Assembly: GCA_019633425.1 (NCBI GenBank)
Contig: WSUB01000026.1
Span: 62,001 to 126,000 of the forward strand
Length of the DNA: 64,000 nucleotides
Origin: Tulasnella sp. 424
Taxonomy: Eukaryota; Basidiomycota; Agaricomycetes; Cantharellales; Tulasnellaceae
Direction: 5' to 3'
Below the pieces are notes generated by a model. The model was not told where the DNA came from. It did no database searches and saw nothing but the letters and a program-made list of their open reading frames with translations. A program made the position numbers and the translations under genes. This document shows positions 33,006 to 43,100 of this stretch, in pieces. The stretch's first letter is position 1; the number at the start of each line of letters is the position of its first letter.

Positions 33006-34364
33006 ATGTCCCACCAAGAGGAAGGAAGTCAAGCACCACAAAACATCCAAGAACCCCTTCCGTTACAACCCCCTGCAAACTCCGCACCAGAACTGGCAGG
33101 ACTGTTCCAACAACCAGTCCTACAACCCACCATCGTCCAACAACCGATGCCAAGATTTCCTTTCAGCACCAATTTCGGACAAGTCCGGAATTCAAGACCA
33201 CCATCAGTCGACTCAATCGCGGAGGAAATACAAGGCATCCATCTCGAGACTCCAAAGACGCCACCAAGACGACTGCCGAGACGACCAGTCACGCCAGATA
33301 TGAATGACCCCGACATCCAGACAGCAATAAAAGCATTCGAGGCGATGGGAGTAACCAACCGAAAGCCAAAGATCAAAGTACGGGAACCAGAGACGTACGA
33401 CGGAAAGAAGCGTGGACTACAAGCGGACCAATTCATCGAAGCATGCAAGCTCTACTTCTTGGTCAAAAATGACGAATTCAAAGACGAGAGGATGAAGATC
33501 ATATTCGCCATATCATACTTAACCGACACAGCCAAGACCTGGGCTAGTCCCATTCTACGCGACATCCTAGGAAAGCAGAAGAAGAGAGAGGCCAGGAGAT
33601 GGGATGTATTCGAAGAAGAGTTCGTCAAAGCCTTCGGAGACCCAGATAAAGAAGCGGCGGCCATCAGAGAACTAGAAACATTAATAACCAAAGGACAGCG
33701 AGGACCGGCAACGCATTACGCATCCGACTTTCGACGAATCACGATGGAAATCGATTGGGACGAGGGAACGTTCATCCATTATTATCGACGAGGACTCAAA
33801 GACGAAGTTAAGGACGCCTTGGTGTACCATCCAAAGTCAACCAGCCTGGAAGGATTAATCAATTTAAGCATTCGATTGGATGAACGAATCTGGGAAAGGA
33901 AACAGGAGAAGAGCGAAAGCCAGCATCGTCCCCCGCCTCGCCCACAACCTCGGAATAACCCCTTCCTAAACCAACAGGCACCACCACCTCTTCCTACGAC
34001 TACCCCCGCACCACAAACGTATAAAGCAAATCCTAATCAACAAGCACCAAACGCCTTCACGCACACCACCCCTGTCCCGATCCACATCGACGCCAACAAA
34101 CGAGGACCGGTGTCGGCGGAAGAGAAAATGAAACGGCGAATGGAAGGACGATGCTATTATTGTGGGTTACCTGGCCATAGAGCAAGCGATCACGGGCTTC
34201 CCCAAAGACCAAGACAAGGAGTCGTCGATACAACCATCGCTGCCACAATGATCCCCAGCCCTTCGAACTCACTCCCGAATCCTGACGCCAACACTACCCC
34301 GCGCTTCCAATCCAATAATCCATTCAGCCCTCTCGCACAACCGGGTTTTCTCCCCAGCACGTGA
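33006..34364 (+). CDS. gag: Retrotransposon Gag protein
   Basis: 452 residues starting MSHQEEGSQ. The N-terminal third is Pro/Gln-rich. The central capsid-like region (about residues 115-300) has KIKVREPETYDGK, FIEACKLYF and WDVFEEEFVKAFGD, typical of Ty3/gypsy Gag. The C-terminal part is Pro/Gln/Asn-rich with one zinc knuckle, CYYCGLPGHRASDH, near residue 385. The last ligand is His instead of the usual Cys (CX2CX4HX4H). The TGA at 34362-34364 overlaps the pol ATG in the string TGATG. Gag would form the particle and bind element RNA. Confidence 0.93.
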   Translation: MSHQEEGSQAPQNIQEPLPLQPPANSAPELAGLFQQPVLQPTIVQQPMPRFPFSTNFGQVRNSRPPSVDSIAEEIQGIHLETPKTPPRRLPRRPVTPDMNDPDIQTAIKAFEAMGVTNRKPKIKVREPETYDGKKRGLQADQFIEACKLYFLVKNDEFKDERMKIIFAISYLTDTAKTWASPILRDILGKQKKREARRWDVFEEEFVKAFGDPDKEAAAIRELETLITKGQRGPATHYASDFRRITMEIDWDEGTFIHYYRRGLKDEVKDALVYHPKSTSLEGLINLSIRLDERIWERKQEKSESQHRPPPRPQPRNNPFLNQQAPPPLPTTTPAPQTYKANPNQQAPNAFTHTTPVPIHIDANKRGPVSAEEKMKRRMEGRCYYCGLPGHRASDHGLPQRPRQGVVDTTIAATMIPSPSNSLPNPDANTTPRFQSNNPFSPLAQPGFLPST

Positions 34365-37300
34365 TGACTGTGCCATCCCGTGCTCCCGTTCTTCGTTCTA
34401 TTTTAGGTAGCAATCATGTGATAAATATGAATTATGAAAATCGTATGAACATGCACCCAACATCGCACCTGATTGTACCTGCAAAATTAACGAACGAACA
34501 AGTCACAGCATTCCCGACCGCCATGATCGATTCTGGAGCAACCTCCGAATTTATCAGCCAACAATTCGTCGAGGAAAACCACATACCGACAAAACCCAAA
34601 GAATTCCCACTTAGACCAGTCGCCATCGACGGACACCCGTTAGGAGTCATAGACCAAGAAGTACGAGGGGAACTGCAAATAGGGGCACACAAAGAAGAAG
34701 TCACCCTCGACGTAGCCAATATCGGCAAGCACCCAATAATATTAGGAGCGCCCTGGCTGTATCGGCATAATCCGCAAGTGGATTGGAGGACAAGACGAAT
34801 CACGTTCGACGACGTCTACTGTTCCGAAAGATGCCTAGAAACGCCAAGCGACGTGTTCGGAAAGACAAATGGACAGCCCGATCGAAAACCCATCAGCCCG
34901 GTAATCGCTGGCACGAGTATATCCGCAAAAATCGCGTCCGAACATGCGCCGAAAGAACTCCCGATCGAACAAGCAGTACCCGAAGAACTTCACGAGTTCC
35001 TAGATGTGTTCGAAGAACCGAAAGACGATCATGCGATTCCACCACATCGACCATTTGACTGCAAGATCGAGTTTAAACCAGGGTCAGAATTACCGAAACC
35101 GTCTGGACTGTATCAAGGATCGGCCGAAGACAACGAAGAGATGAAGAAATGGGTGACGGAGATGACACAGAAAGGGTTCATCAAACCCTCCAATTCGCCA
35201 ATCGCCGCAGCATGCTTCTTTGTCGGAAAGAAAGACGGAAAAAAGCGACTGGTCATCGACTACCGGAAATTGAACGAAATCACCATCCCAGACCGTTATC
35301 CAATTCCCCTCGCGACCGAATTGATCGAACGATTAGCGGGAAAGGAATGGTTTACGAACCTCGACCTACGATCCGGCTACCATCTAATCCGTATTGCCAA
35401 GGGAGATGAATGGAAAACGGCATTCAGAACTAGATTCGGTCTTTTCGAATGGACGGTCATGCCTTTCGGTCTCTGCAATGCTCCAGCAATCTTTCAACGG
35501 TTCATTAACCATATCCTCCACGATCTCTTGGACTCGTCCGTCCTCAACTACCTTGACGACACAATGCCGGCAACCAAGACCAGAGAAGAGAATGTCTCGA
35601 TCACCAAAGAAGTACTCAGACGATTCAGGGAAAACAACCTCCGATGCAACGCCAAGAAATGCAAATTCTTTATTAAAGAAACGGAGTACCTAGGATTGTG
35701 GGTTAGCAAAGAAGGAGTATCAATGGACAAATACAAAGTTGAAGCAATTAAGGAATGGCCCACACCCACCAGTGTCAAGGAAATCCAAACATTCCTGGGC
35801 TTCGCCAACTTCTATCGACGGTTCATTCACGACTTTTCGAGCATTGTTTCCCCGATCACCCAACTTCTACGAAAAGACGTCAAGTGGAACTGGACAGACG
35901 ATTGTCAAAAGGCTTTCGAAACACTAAAAGAACGGTTCACAACAGCCCCTGTACTACGACACCATGACCCGGAGAAACCATCGACCCTAGAAACAGATGC
36001 TTCAGGATACGCCTACGGAGCAATACTATCACAAAAAGCTGAGGATGGCAGACTACACCCCAACGCATTCATGTCCAAATCTTTCACACCGGCCGAAGCA
36101 AACTACGACGTCTACGACAAAGAAATGCTAGCGATAGTACGAGCCCTAAAGTACTGGCAGCACTACCTCAAAGGAGCCAAGCATCGGACCAGGATTAAAA
36201 CGGACCACAGAAATCTACAATGGTTCATGAAGTCGCAGACCCTTAACGCCCGACAACACCGCTGGCTCCAAGAATTGGCCGACTACGATTTCGAAATAGA
36301 ATATCGACCAGGTGTCAAATCAGGCAAACCAGACGCACTGTCACGACGTCCGGATCATCGTCCTGAAGGGGGGGCAGAAGAACCGCCTCTGACGTTTCTA
36401 CCAGCATCAAGATTTGTGGAAGTCAACGCAAACGAAGAAGAAGAAACAGTACTACTAGCATCCGACCAGGAGATAATCGAAACAATTGAAGGAAAGCTGA
36501 AAGAAGACGCAACTGTCAAAGCAGTCCTAGCCTATCTGAACGCTGATCCGAACGCCGCCCCAGCAAGTGTGAAGAAAGATATGATCGACTGGTCAAGGGA
36601 CGACGGGATACTTCGCTTCAAAGGCAAGGTGTACGTTCCGAGCGACGAAGAAATCAAAAGATCGCTATTGCAGCTGTACCACGACGCAATAATAGCGGGA
36701 CATCCAGGACAAGCAAAGACGCTCGAATTACTGTCAAGGGGTTACTACTGGCCATCGATGAAACAATTCGTCAATCGATACGTAGAAGCCTGCGACACTT
36801 GCCAACGCAATAAACCACATTACGCAAAACCGACAGGCCTCTTGAAACCACTACCTGTCCCAGAAGGCCCGTGGCAAGACGTATCATACGACTTCATCAC
36901 CAAGCTTCCAACTACTAAGTCAGGCAACGATACGATCCTTGCCGTAGTGGATCGACTGTCAAAAGAAGCTCATTTCGTAGCCACGCGTGAAGTGGGGTTG
37001 GATGCACAAAAGACGTCGGAACTCTTCATTGCAAACGTATGGAAGTATCACGGACTCCCACTTCGGACGGTATCAGATCGAGGACCGCAATTCAATGCCC
37101 CATTCCTCAGAGCACTGTACAACGGATTAGGCATCAAACCACTATTCTCAACAGCCTATCATCCTCAAACGGACGGACAAACGGAAAGAGTCAACCAGAA
37201 TATCGAAGGGTTCCTAAGGATCTATTGCAGTCATCGGCAGGACGATTGGGACGAACTACTACCATTCGCCGAATTTTCCTACAATAACGCAACGCATTCG

Positions 37301-37975
37301 TCCACCGGGGAGACACCATTCATGGCCACCAGAGGGTACAACCCGACTTTTACCAACATGCCTTCTGGCGCTCAATCCAACCCATCGGCTAAAGAGCGAC
37401 TAGACAGGATTCAGGAAATTCAGAAAGAAGTTCGCGCAGCCATGACCCTAGCTCAGGAGAAACAAAAAGAATTCTACGACCGACATCGGCAAGAGGGTCA
37501 AGAATACGCCATAGGAGATAAAGTTTGGTTGGAAGCCAGAAACATCAAGACGGATCGCCCCTCTACAAAACTAGCGGCGAAAAGACTGGGACCATTTGTC
37601 ATCAAAGCCAAAGTGTCGTCGCATGCGTATAAACTCGAGCTGCCACACACCATGAAAATTCATCCCGTATTCCATATCAGTCTCCTTACCCCGCACATCA
37701 CCGACACCATATCAGGACGAGTCCAACAACCACCGCCGCCAGTAATTGTCAACGAACAAGAAGAATGGGAAGTAGAAAAAATCCTCAACTCCCGTTTCTA
37801 CTATCGACGACTGCAGTATTTGGTCAAATGGAAAGGCTTCGGAGAAGAAGGAAACACTTGGGAAAACGCAGACAACCTAGAACACTCGGCGGACCTCGTA
37901 CGAGAATTCCATCAGCAATACCCCGAAGCACCGACTACTCAGCCTCAACGCCAATCGTCTCGACTTCGTCCTTAA
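34364..37975 (+). CDS. pol: Retrotransposon Pol polyprotein (PR-RT-RH-IN-chromodomain)
   Basis: 1203 residues in the -1 frame relative to gag, with its ATG overlapping the gag stop. Aspartic protease motif MIDSGATS near residue 55. Reverse transcriptase about 240-450: KRLVIDYRKLNEITIPD, VMPFGLCNAPAIFQ and catalytic NYLDD near 396. RNase H follows with TLETDASGYAYGA. Integrase has an H-H-C-C zinc finger ending CDTCQRNK and the D,D,E core: YDFITKLP, SDRGPQF, then YHPQTDGQTERVNQ. The C-terminus carries a chromodomain (EEWEVEKILNSR, YLVKWKGFGEEGNTWE), which in chromoviruses steers integration toward marked chromatin. No stop or frameshift interrupts it and all catalytic residues are present. Confidence 0.96.
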   Translation: MTVPSRAPVLRSILGSNHVINMNYENRMNMHPTSHLIVPAKLTNEQVTAFPTAMIDSGATSEFISQQFVEENHIPTKPKEFPLRPVAIDGHPLGVIDQEVRGELQIGAHKEEVTLDVANIGKHPIILGAPWLYRHNPQVDWRTRRITFDDVYCSERCLETPSDVFGKTNGQPDRKPISPVIAGTSISAKIASEHAPKELPIEQAVPEELHEFLDVFEEPKDDHAIPPHRPFDCKIEFKPGSELPKPSGLYQGSAEDNEEMKKWVTEMTQKGFIKPSNSPIAAACFFVGKKDGKKRLVIDYRKLNEITIPDRYPIPLATELIERLAGKEWFTNLDLRSGYHLIRIAKGDEWKTAFRTRFGLFEWTVMPFGLCNAPAIFQRFINHILHDLLDSSVLNYLDDTMPATKTREENVSITKEVLRRFRENNLRCNAKKCKFFIKETEYLGLWVSKEGVSMDKYKVEAIKEWPTPTSVKEIQTFLGFANFYRRFIHDFSSIVSPITQLLRKDVKWNWTDDCQKAFETLKERFTTAPVLRHHDPEKPSTLETDASGYAYGAILSQKAEDGRLHPNAFMSKSFTPAEANYDVYDKEMLAIVRALKYWQHYLKGAKHRTRIKTDHRNLQWFMKSQTLNARQHRWLQELADYDFEIEYRPGVKSGKPDALSRRPDHRPEGGAEEPPLTFLPASRFVEVNANEEEETVLLASDQEIIETIEGKLKEDATVKAVLAYLNADPNAAPASVKKDMIDWSRDDGILRFKGKVYVPSDEEIKRSLLQLYHDAIIAGHPGQAKTLELLSRGYYWPSMKQFVNRYVEACDTCQRNKPHYAKPTGLLKPLPVPEGPWQDVSYDFITKLPTTKSGNDTILAVVDRLSKEAHFVATREVGLDAQKTSELFIANVWKYHGLPLRTVSDRGPQFNAPFLRALYNGLGIKPLFSTAYHPQTDGQTERVNQNIEGFLRIYCSHRQDDWDELLPFAEFSYNNATHSSTGETPFMATRGYNPTFTNMPSGAQSNPSAKERLDRIQEIQKEVRAAMTLAQEKQKEFYDRHRQEGQEYAIGDKVWLEARNIKTDRPSTKLAAKRLGPFVIKAKVSSHAYKLELPHTMKIHPVFHISLLTPHITDTISGRVQQPPPPVIVNEQEEWEVEKILNSRFYYRRLQYLVKWKGFGEEGNTWENADNLEHSADLVREFHQQYPEAPTTQPQRQSSRLRP

Positions 37976-37986
37976 GAGGGGGCAAC
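37974..37986 (+). promoter_or_regulatory. Polypurine tract
   Basis: AAGAGGGGGCAAC directly precedes the 3' LTR and overlaps the pol stop codon. It is the expected primer for plus-strand DNA synthesis. Confidence 0.75.
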
Positions 37987-38296
37987 TGTGATGACCTGTC
38001 CTCACACATTATCTTATCAAACATTCTCTTAAGTTCTACCGGTTTCCATCGAAGGGTTACGCGTCGTCCTACACTCGCTTACGCGGCGCCTCATGTATCA
38101 TCAGTCAGCGCCTCATGTCGTTACACATTCATTAGTCATTACCTCCACTTTTGTACTATAATAACGCGAAGGAATGAGGAGGTTTGTTCCTCATTCCGCC
38201 TTTCGTCTACTCTCCTAGTATCAACATCTCTTACCTCTTGACTCTTGACCTTGAAGCGCCTCGCCTGTACCCTTGATATCGCTCTCGACTCTGACA
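37987..38296 (+). repeat. 3' LTR
   Basis: 310 bp, identical to the 5' LTR on base-by-base reading, followed by the target duplication ACCCC at 38297-38301. Confidence 0.95.
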
Positions 38297-38966
38297 ACCC
38301 CCACCTGCTGCGACCCTAGTTCCCAAGGTCTCATTGGCAGCCGTAAAAGACGATAGGTAAGGGTTTGAGAAAGTGAGGGATTGGGCTTCAAAGGTTATCA
38401 ATGTACGTCGTCGTAGGTTCACCCTTTGAATTTCGACTTTGTAAACAGCTCCTCCGTCTTAGACATTCACCACCACGTCCCTCCTCACGCCGATCTTCAC
38501 GGCTGCGAAAACCCAAGATATCCTTTGCACTGCGCTTGGCATTCACGGATTATTGCGATATTGTTGGCACAAACAAATGCTTATGTAATTTTCGACTCTG
38601 AGTGTGCGCGATGGATAGCCCACTCAGCTCATCTCCGATTGTTCTAATATTCGGCAGGTACAACTAAGAAGCGTATACGCAAGTGCACAAGCTAAAACTA
38701 GGGGAGTTGCTTTACGGGTGGAGGGTCTGCTGGGCTTCATCGGTGTTTGCGTTGCGGAATGAATCGCGTTCAAACATGCGAACGAAATGCCGTAAATATA
38801 TCAGCTCTGCAAACTAATATAGAATTATTAGATGCCGGCACCGTTGCGGTAGTGGTAGGGGCTGGGTGGGGCAAAGAGTGCTGTCGTTAGCGCGGCAAAC
38901 TCTGTGAGTCGTTGGGTGAAGAAGCGCGAAGGGGAGTCAGTGTTAAGGAATGCCCCAGTATTTTGA
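38297..38966 (+). pseudogene. MON1-like pseudogene, copy 4, 3' part
   Basis: Resumes exactly after the retrotransposon with the PPAAT..VPKVSLA segment, then WASKVIN and its intron. The frame carries a stop (DDR*GFEKV). From about 38559 to 38868 the expected exons for RHFIYKS through FELYVTT are replaced by a foreign 310-bp segment (truncated TIR element). The last exon tail AKSAVVSAANS.SRWVKK is then recognisable to the TGA at 38964-38966. Confidence 0.8.
38559..38868 (+). mobile_element. Truncated TIR element copy inside MON1 relic
   Basis: This segment is the inverted match of 48162-48482, starting GCGATATTGTTGGCACAAAC and ending GGTAGGGGCTGGGTGG. It lacks the outermost CAGCTGTTT of the inverted repeat and the other half of the element. 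It occupies the place of MON1 exons, so it is a diagnostic insertion/replacement. Confidence 0.65.
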
Positions 38967-39147
38967 GCCACTGGGATAACCGGGTACTGCAGATTCTCGA
39001 ATTATGTGGTTCATAAAAACTGAATCTTCCATTCGCATAGGCCTGTAGAGTGTCTCTCCATATGATGATCACTCCGGCTTTTTACCGTTTTGCCGGGAGA
39101 GGCTCGACCGAACGTTGAACCGACAAGCGCCGAGTAGCATCAAGAAT

Positions 39148-39400
39148 TCAACGAGTTTGAATATAGTGTATGCGATATTCCATTGAAAATAGTAGGATCA
39201 TACCCCCAGCTACTCCAGCCGAAAGAACTGGGTCAAACAATTCATCAACTCGCCACGCAACTCTCGAGTCTCGGCTTTTAAGTTCCGTGTAACGCCTCAC
39301 ACACAAAGACTCGTTCCCCGCTTCGAACGGGAGGAATTTCAACTCCTCGAGCGGGTGCATCAGTCAATTAATCCATCGGTCCTGAGGGCTGGATCATATA
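39148..39400 (-). pseudogene. BTB/POZ C-terminal relic, module 5
   Basis: Reads MHPLEELKFLPFEAGNESLC then VRRYTELKSRDSRVAW, aligning with the end of the intact BTB protein (THPLEELEFILVE, NESLCVECYTKLE). Best preserved of the minus-strand BTB relics, but truncated and lacking the BTB domain. Confidence 0.65.
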
Positions 39401-39793
39401 TAAGTTGGCCCATTTGGTTAGACCACCGGAACGAGGATTCGGATTCGTGGTGATTCTTCAAGTTGGTTGGCTCGTTGTTGCACCGCTAAATGACGCGAGC
39501 GCGCAAGGTGAACGAAGGAGGCAGCGTGCTTTGTATCTTTATCTAGATAGCTGGCGAGATCTTTATTCACGTTCTCGAGAGTACATTTGTAAACAACATG
39601 GAGACAATCAGAGCGACATGGCTGAAGTCACTGCTAAAACAAAGGGACGATAGCTGCAAAGTACGGTGAAAGAGGTTGGGAGGAAGAGAAATGCGCGAGG
39701 TTCGGGCAGGGCGCCACAGGTGAATGGATTGATAGTCTAAGATGATAGCGGTCCCCGGAGGGGGTCCTCGGAGTGCGCCGTGTATGCCGAACC
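39401..39793. repeat. KT 3' flanking block (copy E)
   Basis: Copy of the flank also found 3' of KT-B and KT-G. The plus-strand stretch RDLYSRSREYICKQH..MAEVTAKTKG is open here. Probably 3' UTR and spacer of KT-E. Confidence 0.4.
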
Positions 39794-41965
39794 CTAGGGC
39801 ATAAATGGTGGCACGGTTGACAATTTCTCCGCTTGAGCAACTTCCTCCAGAAGCTGTTTCGAAAGGCTCTTGCCCCATATGTAGCCAATTTGGTCTGAGA
39901 TCACTGAAGCATCGTTAATGAAGGTCTGTGCTTCCGCATACCGAGCCTGGTTGAGGTGGATTTGACCGAGCCGCAGATAGCAGTTCGCTCGGCCCAGGTC
40001 ATCCCCGATTGGCTCGTAGGTGGCCAGCGCTTGGGTGTAGGAAGCCTCCGCTTCAGCGTACTTGGATCGCGCTCGCTGGACGTGCCCAAGCCCACGCAAT
40101 GCGTTCGCTCGGCCCATGTCATCCCAGTTCCTCGAGTAGATGCCCAGCGCTTGGGTGTACGACGCCTCTGCTTCGGCGTACTTGGACCGATCTCGCTGGA
40201 CTTGCCCAAGCCCATGCAATACGTTCGCTCGGCCCAGGTCATCCCCCATGCTCTCATAGATGGCCAGCGCTTGGCTATACGATGCCTCTGCTTCGACCTC
40301 CTTGGACCGCTCTCGGTCATTCTTTGCCAGCTGGACCAATATGTCTCCTACAGTCCTTTGATCGCCAGCCAACCGAGCAATCGTCAACCCCTGTTTGTAC
40401 GCCTCTGAAGCTTCTTCATGCCTGTCCTGGAAACGGTGCATCTTTCCGACTTGTAGTAGGAGGGCGGCGGACCGAATCTTGGATTCCTCCCCGCTTTTCA
40501 CCGCCGGAATGACCTTTGGCTGTTTCAAACGAGCCTCGTCATCTGAGTCTCACTTCGGTGTTACCCCACTTACCATGAACCCAAGGGACTGCCTGCATTC
40601 TGTTGAGGATGGTCGTTCCTTTGGTTCAGGCTTCCAACATTTCTGCATCATGCTGCAGAGACTATAGATTTGCGAAAGCTGAGTATGGTCAGGGATTAAT
40701 GGCAGTTGGCCTTCGATTATTTTCATCGTGATATCCCACTCTCCCTTGAGCTCCTCGAAAGGGTGACAATCGGTGGTAGCCTGAAGCAATTCATGTGAGC
40801 AAGGGACGAAAGCACGCCACCTTTGAATTGGGCTTGCAAGCGCACCTCCCAAGCAATCCACCCCAGCCCCCATATGTCTGTCGCCAGGTCAAGCGATTCT
40901 CCCTTCCAAAACTCAGGTGGTGACCAACGAAGTGAGCAGGCTGGACCTGTCAACGTAAGTGTGGTATCGGACGTGGTAATCGTTAATTGAGGAAGGTCCT
41001 TGCTTTCCGCAACCTTATTGATCGTTGAAGCCACTGGCTGAGTTGCTGGAGTGGCGCTGGCTTCTTGTGCTCGTCGAATAACCCGAGCCGAGCCGAAGTC
41101 GGTGATGACAGCGCGATTTGACGAGTTGACAAGGATATTTAACCGAGTAATGATTGATGTAAGGATATATCCGAGGAATGGCGTGTCACGAGACTGACCG
41201 ATTTGAGGTCGCCGTGGCAGATGGGAGGTTGGCTTGTGTGAAGGTATTCTAGTCCAGTTGCAACATCCCAAATCTAGTACGCAATGAAGGTCAGCTCCTG
41301 GTCGAATCCCTGTGTCTTCAAGACGCACCAGCGACACGCGTTCGGGGATCTCCCACTCGCCAGAACGAAGGAACTCCCGGAGGTTGCCGTTGTCCTCCCA
41401 AGGGAAAACTAACCATGCAATTCGATTGTCGACGTCTTCCACAAAACCGATGATCTTCACGATATTGGGGTGAGATAGCTTGTCCAGGACACGCAGCTCG
41501 TTGACAAATAGCTGTAGGGGTCCAGTGAGTCAGATCGAGAGACAGCGACGGTGCGAGTACATACGCGAAGGAACTTTTCCTCGGTCATATTCCCATTTAT
41601 AACAAATCGCAGCTTCTTCACAGCCACCCTTCTTCCTTTTTCTCCGTGACCCCCCCTCTTGACGAATGTAGCCACCACGACATCGCCATATGCACCACCG
41701 TCCCGGGAACTCTCTCCGATAAAATGTATTTCGCTAATGGATATTCGCTTTCCTGACAAAGTCTCCAAGAGGTCTCACTGCAATGACGGGACAGTGAGGA
41801 TAAACGTTCGCAAGACTTCGATGCGTTAATCGTACTTACGGCAGACAGTTTGGTTCTTTTGGTGCAGGACGAGGTTTCGCCTATAGCTTCCACTTGTAAA
41901 GCCTCAATGCCTTCGGTCACGTTTTCGAGTTCCGATTCGAGTGTTGCCAAAGGAGGATTCGACAT
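39794..41965 (-). pseudogene. Kinase-TPR gene copy E (KT-E), premature stop
   Basis: ATG at 41963-41965 and a normal leader, but the first codon of exon 2 is TGA (41775-41777) where all paralogues have CGA (Arg of RDLL). This C-to-T change at a CpG ends the protein after about 42 residues unless an alternative acceptor is used. The rest is undamaged: VAVKKLRF, HGDLKS, TDFGSARVIRRAQE, RWSPPE, and the shortest TPR array (five units, 241 residues in the last exon). The otherwise clean frame implies that the nonsense change is recent. Confidence 0.82.
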
Positions 41966-43100
41966 GTTGACACGGTGGCGAGTCGAAAGGCGCAAGGGAA
42001 TGGGAGAATGGTCAGGAGTCGGTTGCTGCGAGAGGCGTTGAGTCGGTGCGAGTATTGTGCCAATGAGATACCGCCTCCTTGAGGCTTTCGCGAGGTTGCA
42101 CTGATGGATGAGATAGCGAACTGCCGTTGGAGGTTAGTTGTTTCTGAATGAGTTCACCGTCGCGCTTGCTTGTCTGTATTTACGGCGTCCAATCTCGTTT
42201 CGTTCCTGACCGCCTCGACCTTGATTCACATCGCCACTCGCGGTAGGAGAGACACTTGACACTCTGCATCGACGTTCTGCCTTTCTCCAACTTCTGCGAT
42301 ACCAGTGATAAATCTCTGCATTGGTTGAACGAAAGCCTGCTTCTGTTTCCGCCTGGCCGAGACATCTAAACTCGAGCAGTCAACTCGATCTATTGACGCG
42401 TTCAAATTCTCGCCTCCACCGCTCTGATCCGTGCTAATTTTCCCCCAGTGCCAAGTTTGGTAAGTTCATTTTCCAATTCCACTAAATGCTCTGGCTTGGC
42501 AGTCGTCGCCAGGACACTTACGAGGAATCGTCGACAGCGTGCACTTCTTCCAACAAACCCTCGTCTTACGGAACCACTCGATACCTTTCTCTGAGAGGTT
42601 TTCTTTACAGTCGATGATCCTGGAGAAGGGGTTTCGCTACTTCGACCTCCCCATCATTGTTCAGCCCCGTACTTGAGAAGGCTTCACCTCAACCTTCAAC
42701 ATCGACGGCAACTCGATTCGCTTTAGGGGACTTGGCGAGTCGAATCGAAGGTTTTCCTTTCATTCTCCGTTGCTTGAGCAGTGTCGTCCTAACACGAGTG
42801 TCTTTTGGACAACCCAGCACCATTCATGATCGTCGACTCCCTTAAAGCATCCACCTCAAGCCCCTCACGAAAACGCCGCGGCATATATAGTTCAGCTTCA
42901 TAGTTCGATTCTGCTTACCTCGGAACAATGTCGCCTCTTCAGCCGCTAAACTCCCGCACCAACCACAACAGACCCGTCGCTCTGCACTAGTACTAGACAC
43001 CTACGCCAAATCTCTTCAACATCCATTTTTTCCCTTCGGGCGCAAATGTACGGCTTAGTCGTCGGATCAGTAGCTTGATTTTACTATGAAAGAGGGACAT
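41966..43100. repeat. KT upstream block, type 1 (copy E)
   Basis: Contains the standard landmarks of the type 1 flank and the relic small reading frame near 42930. Homology ends near 43090 at a stretch shared with 53215-53260 (TTCATCGGCTTCGGCTATT-like). Confidence 0.55.

Larger units (their letters stand above)
32332..38296 (+). mobile_element. Complete Ty3/gypsy chromovirus retrotransposon
   Basis: The element is 5965 bp, bounded by 310-bp direct LTRs that begin TG and end CA, with a 5-bp target duplication. By eye the two LTRs are identical over all 310 positions, which implies a very recent insertion. It contains separate gag and pol frames, a primer-binding site next to the left LTR and a polypurine tract next to the right LTR. 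Pol order is protease, reverse transcriptase, RNase H, integrase, chromodomain, placing it in the chromovirus branch of the Metaviridae. Both frames are open end to end, so the element looks potentially active. It is inserted in sense orientation within MON1 pseudogene copy 4. Confidence 0.96.
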
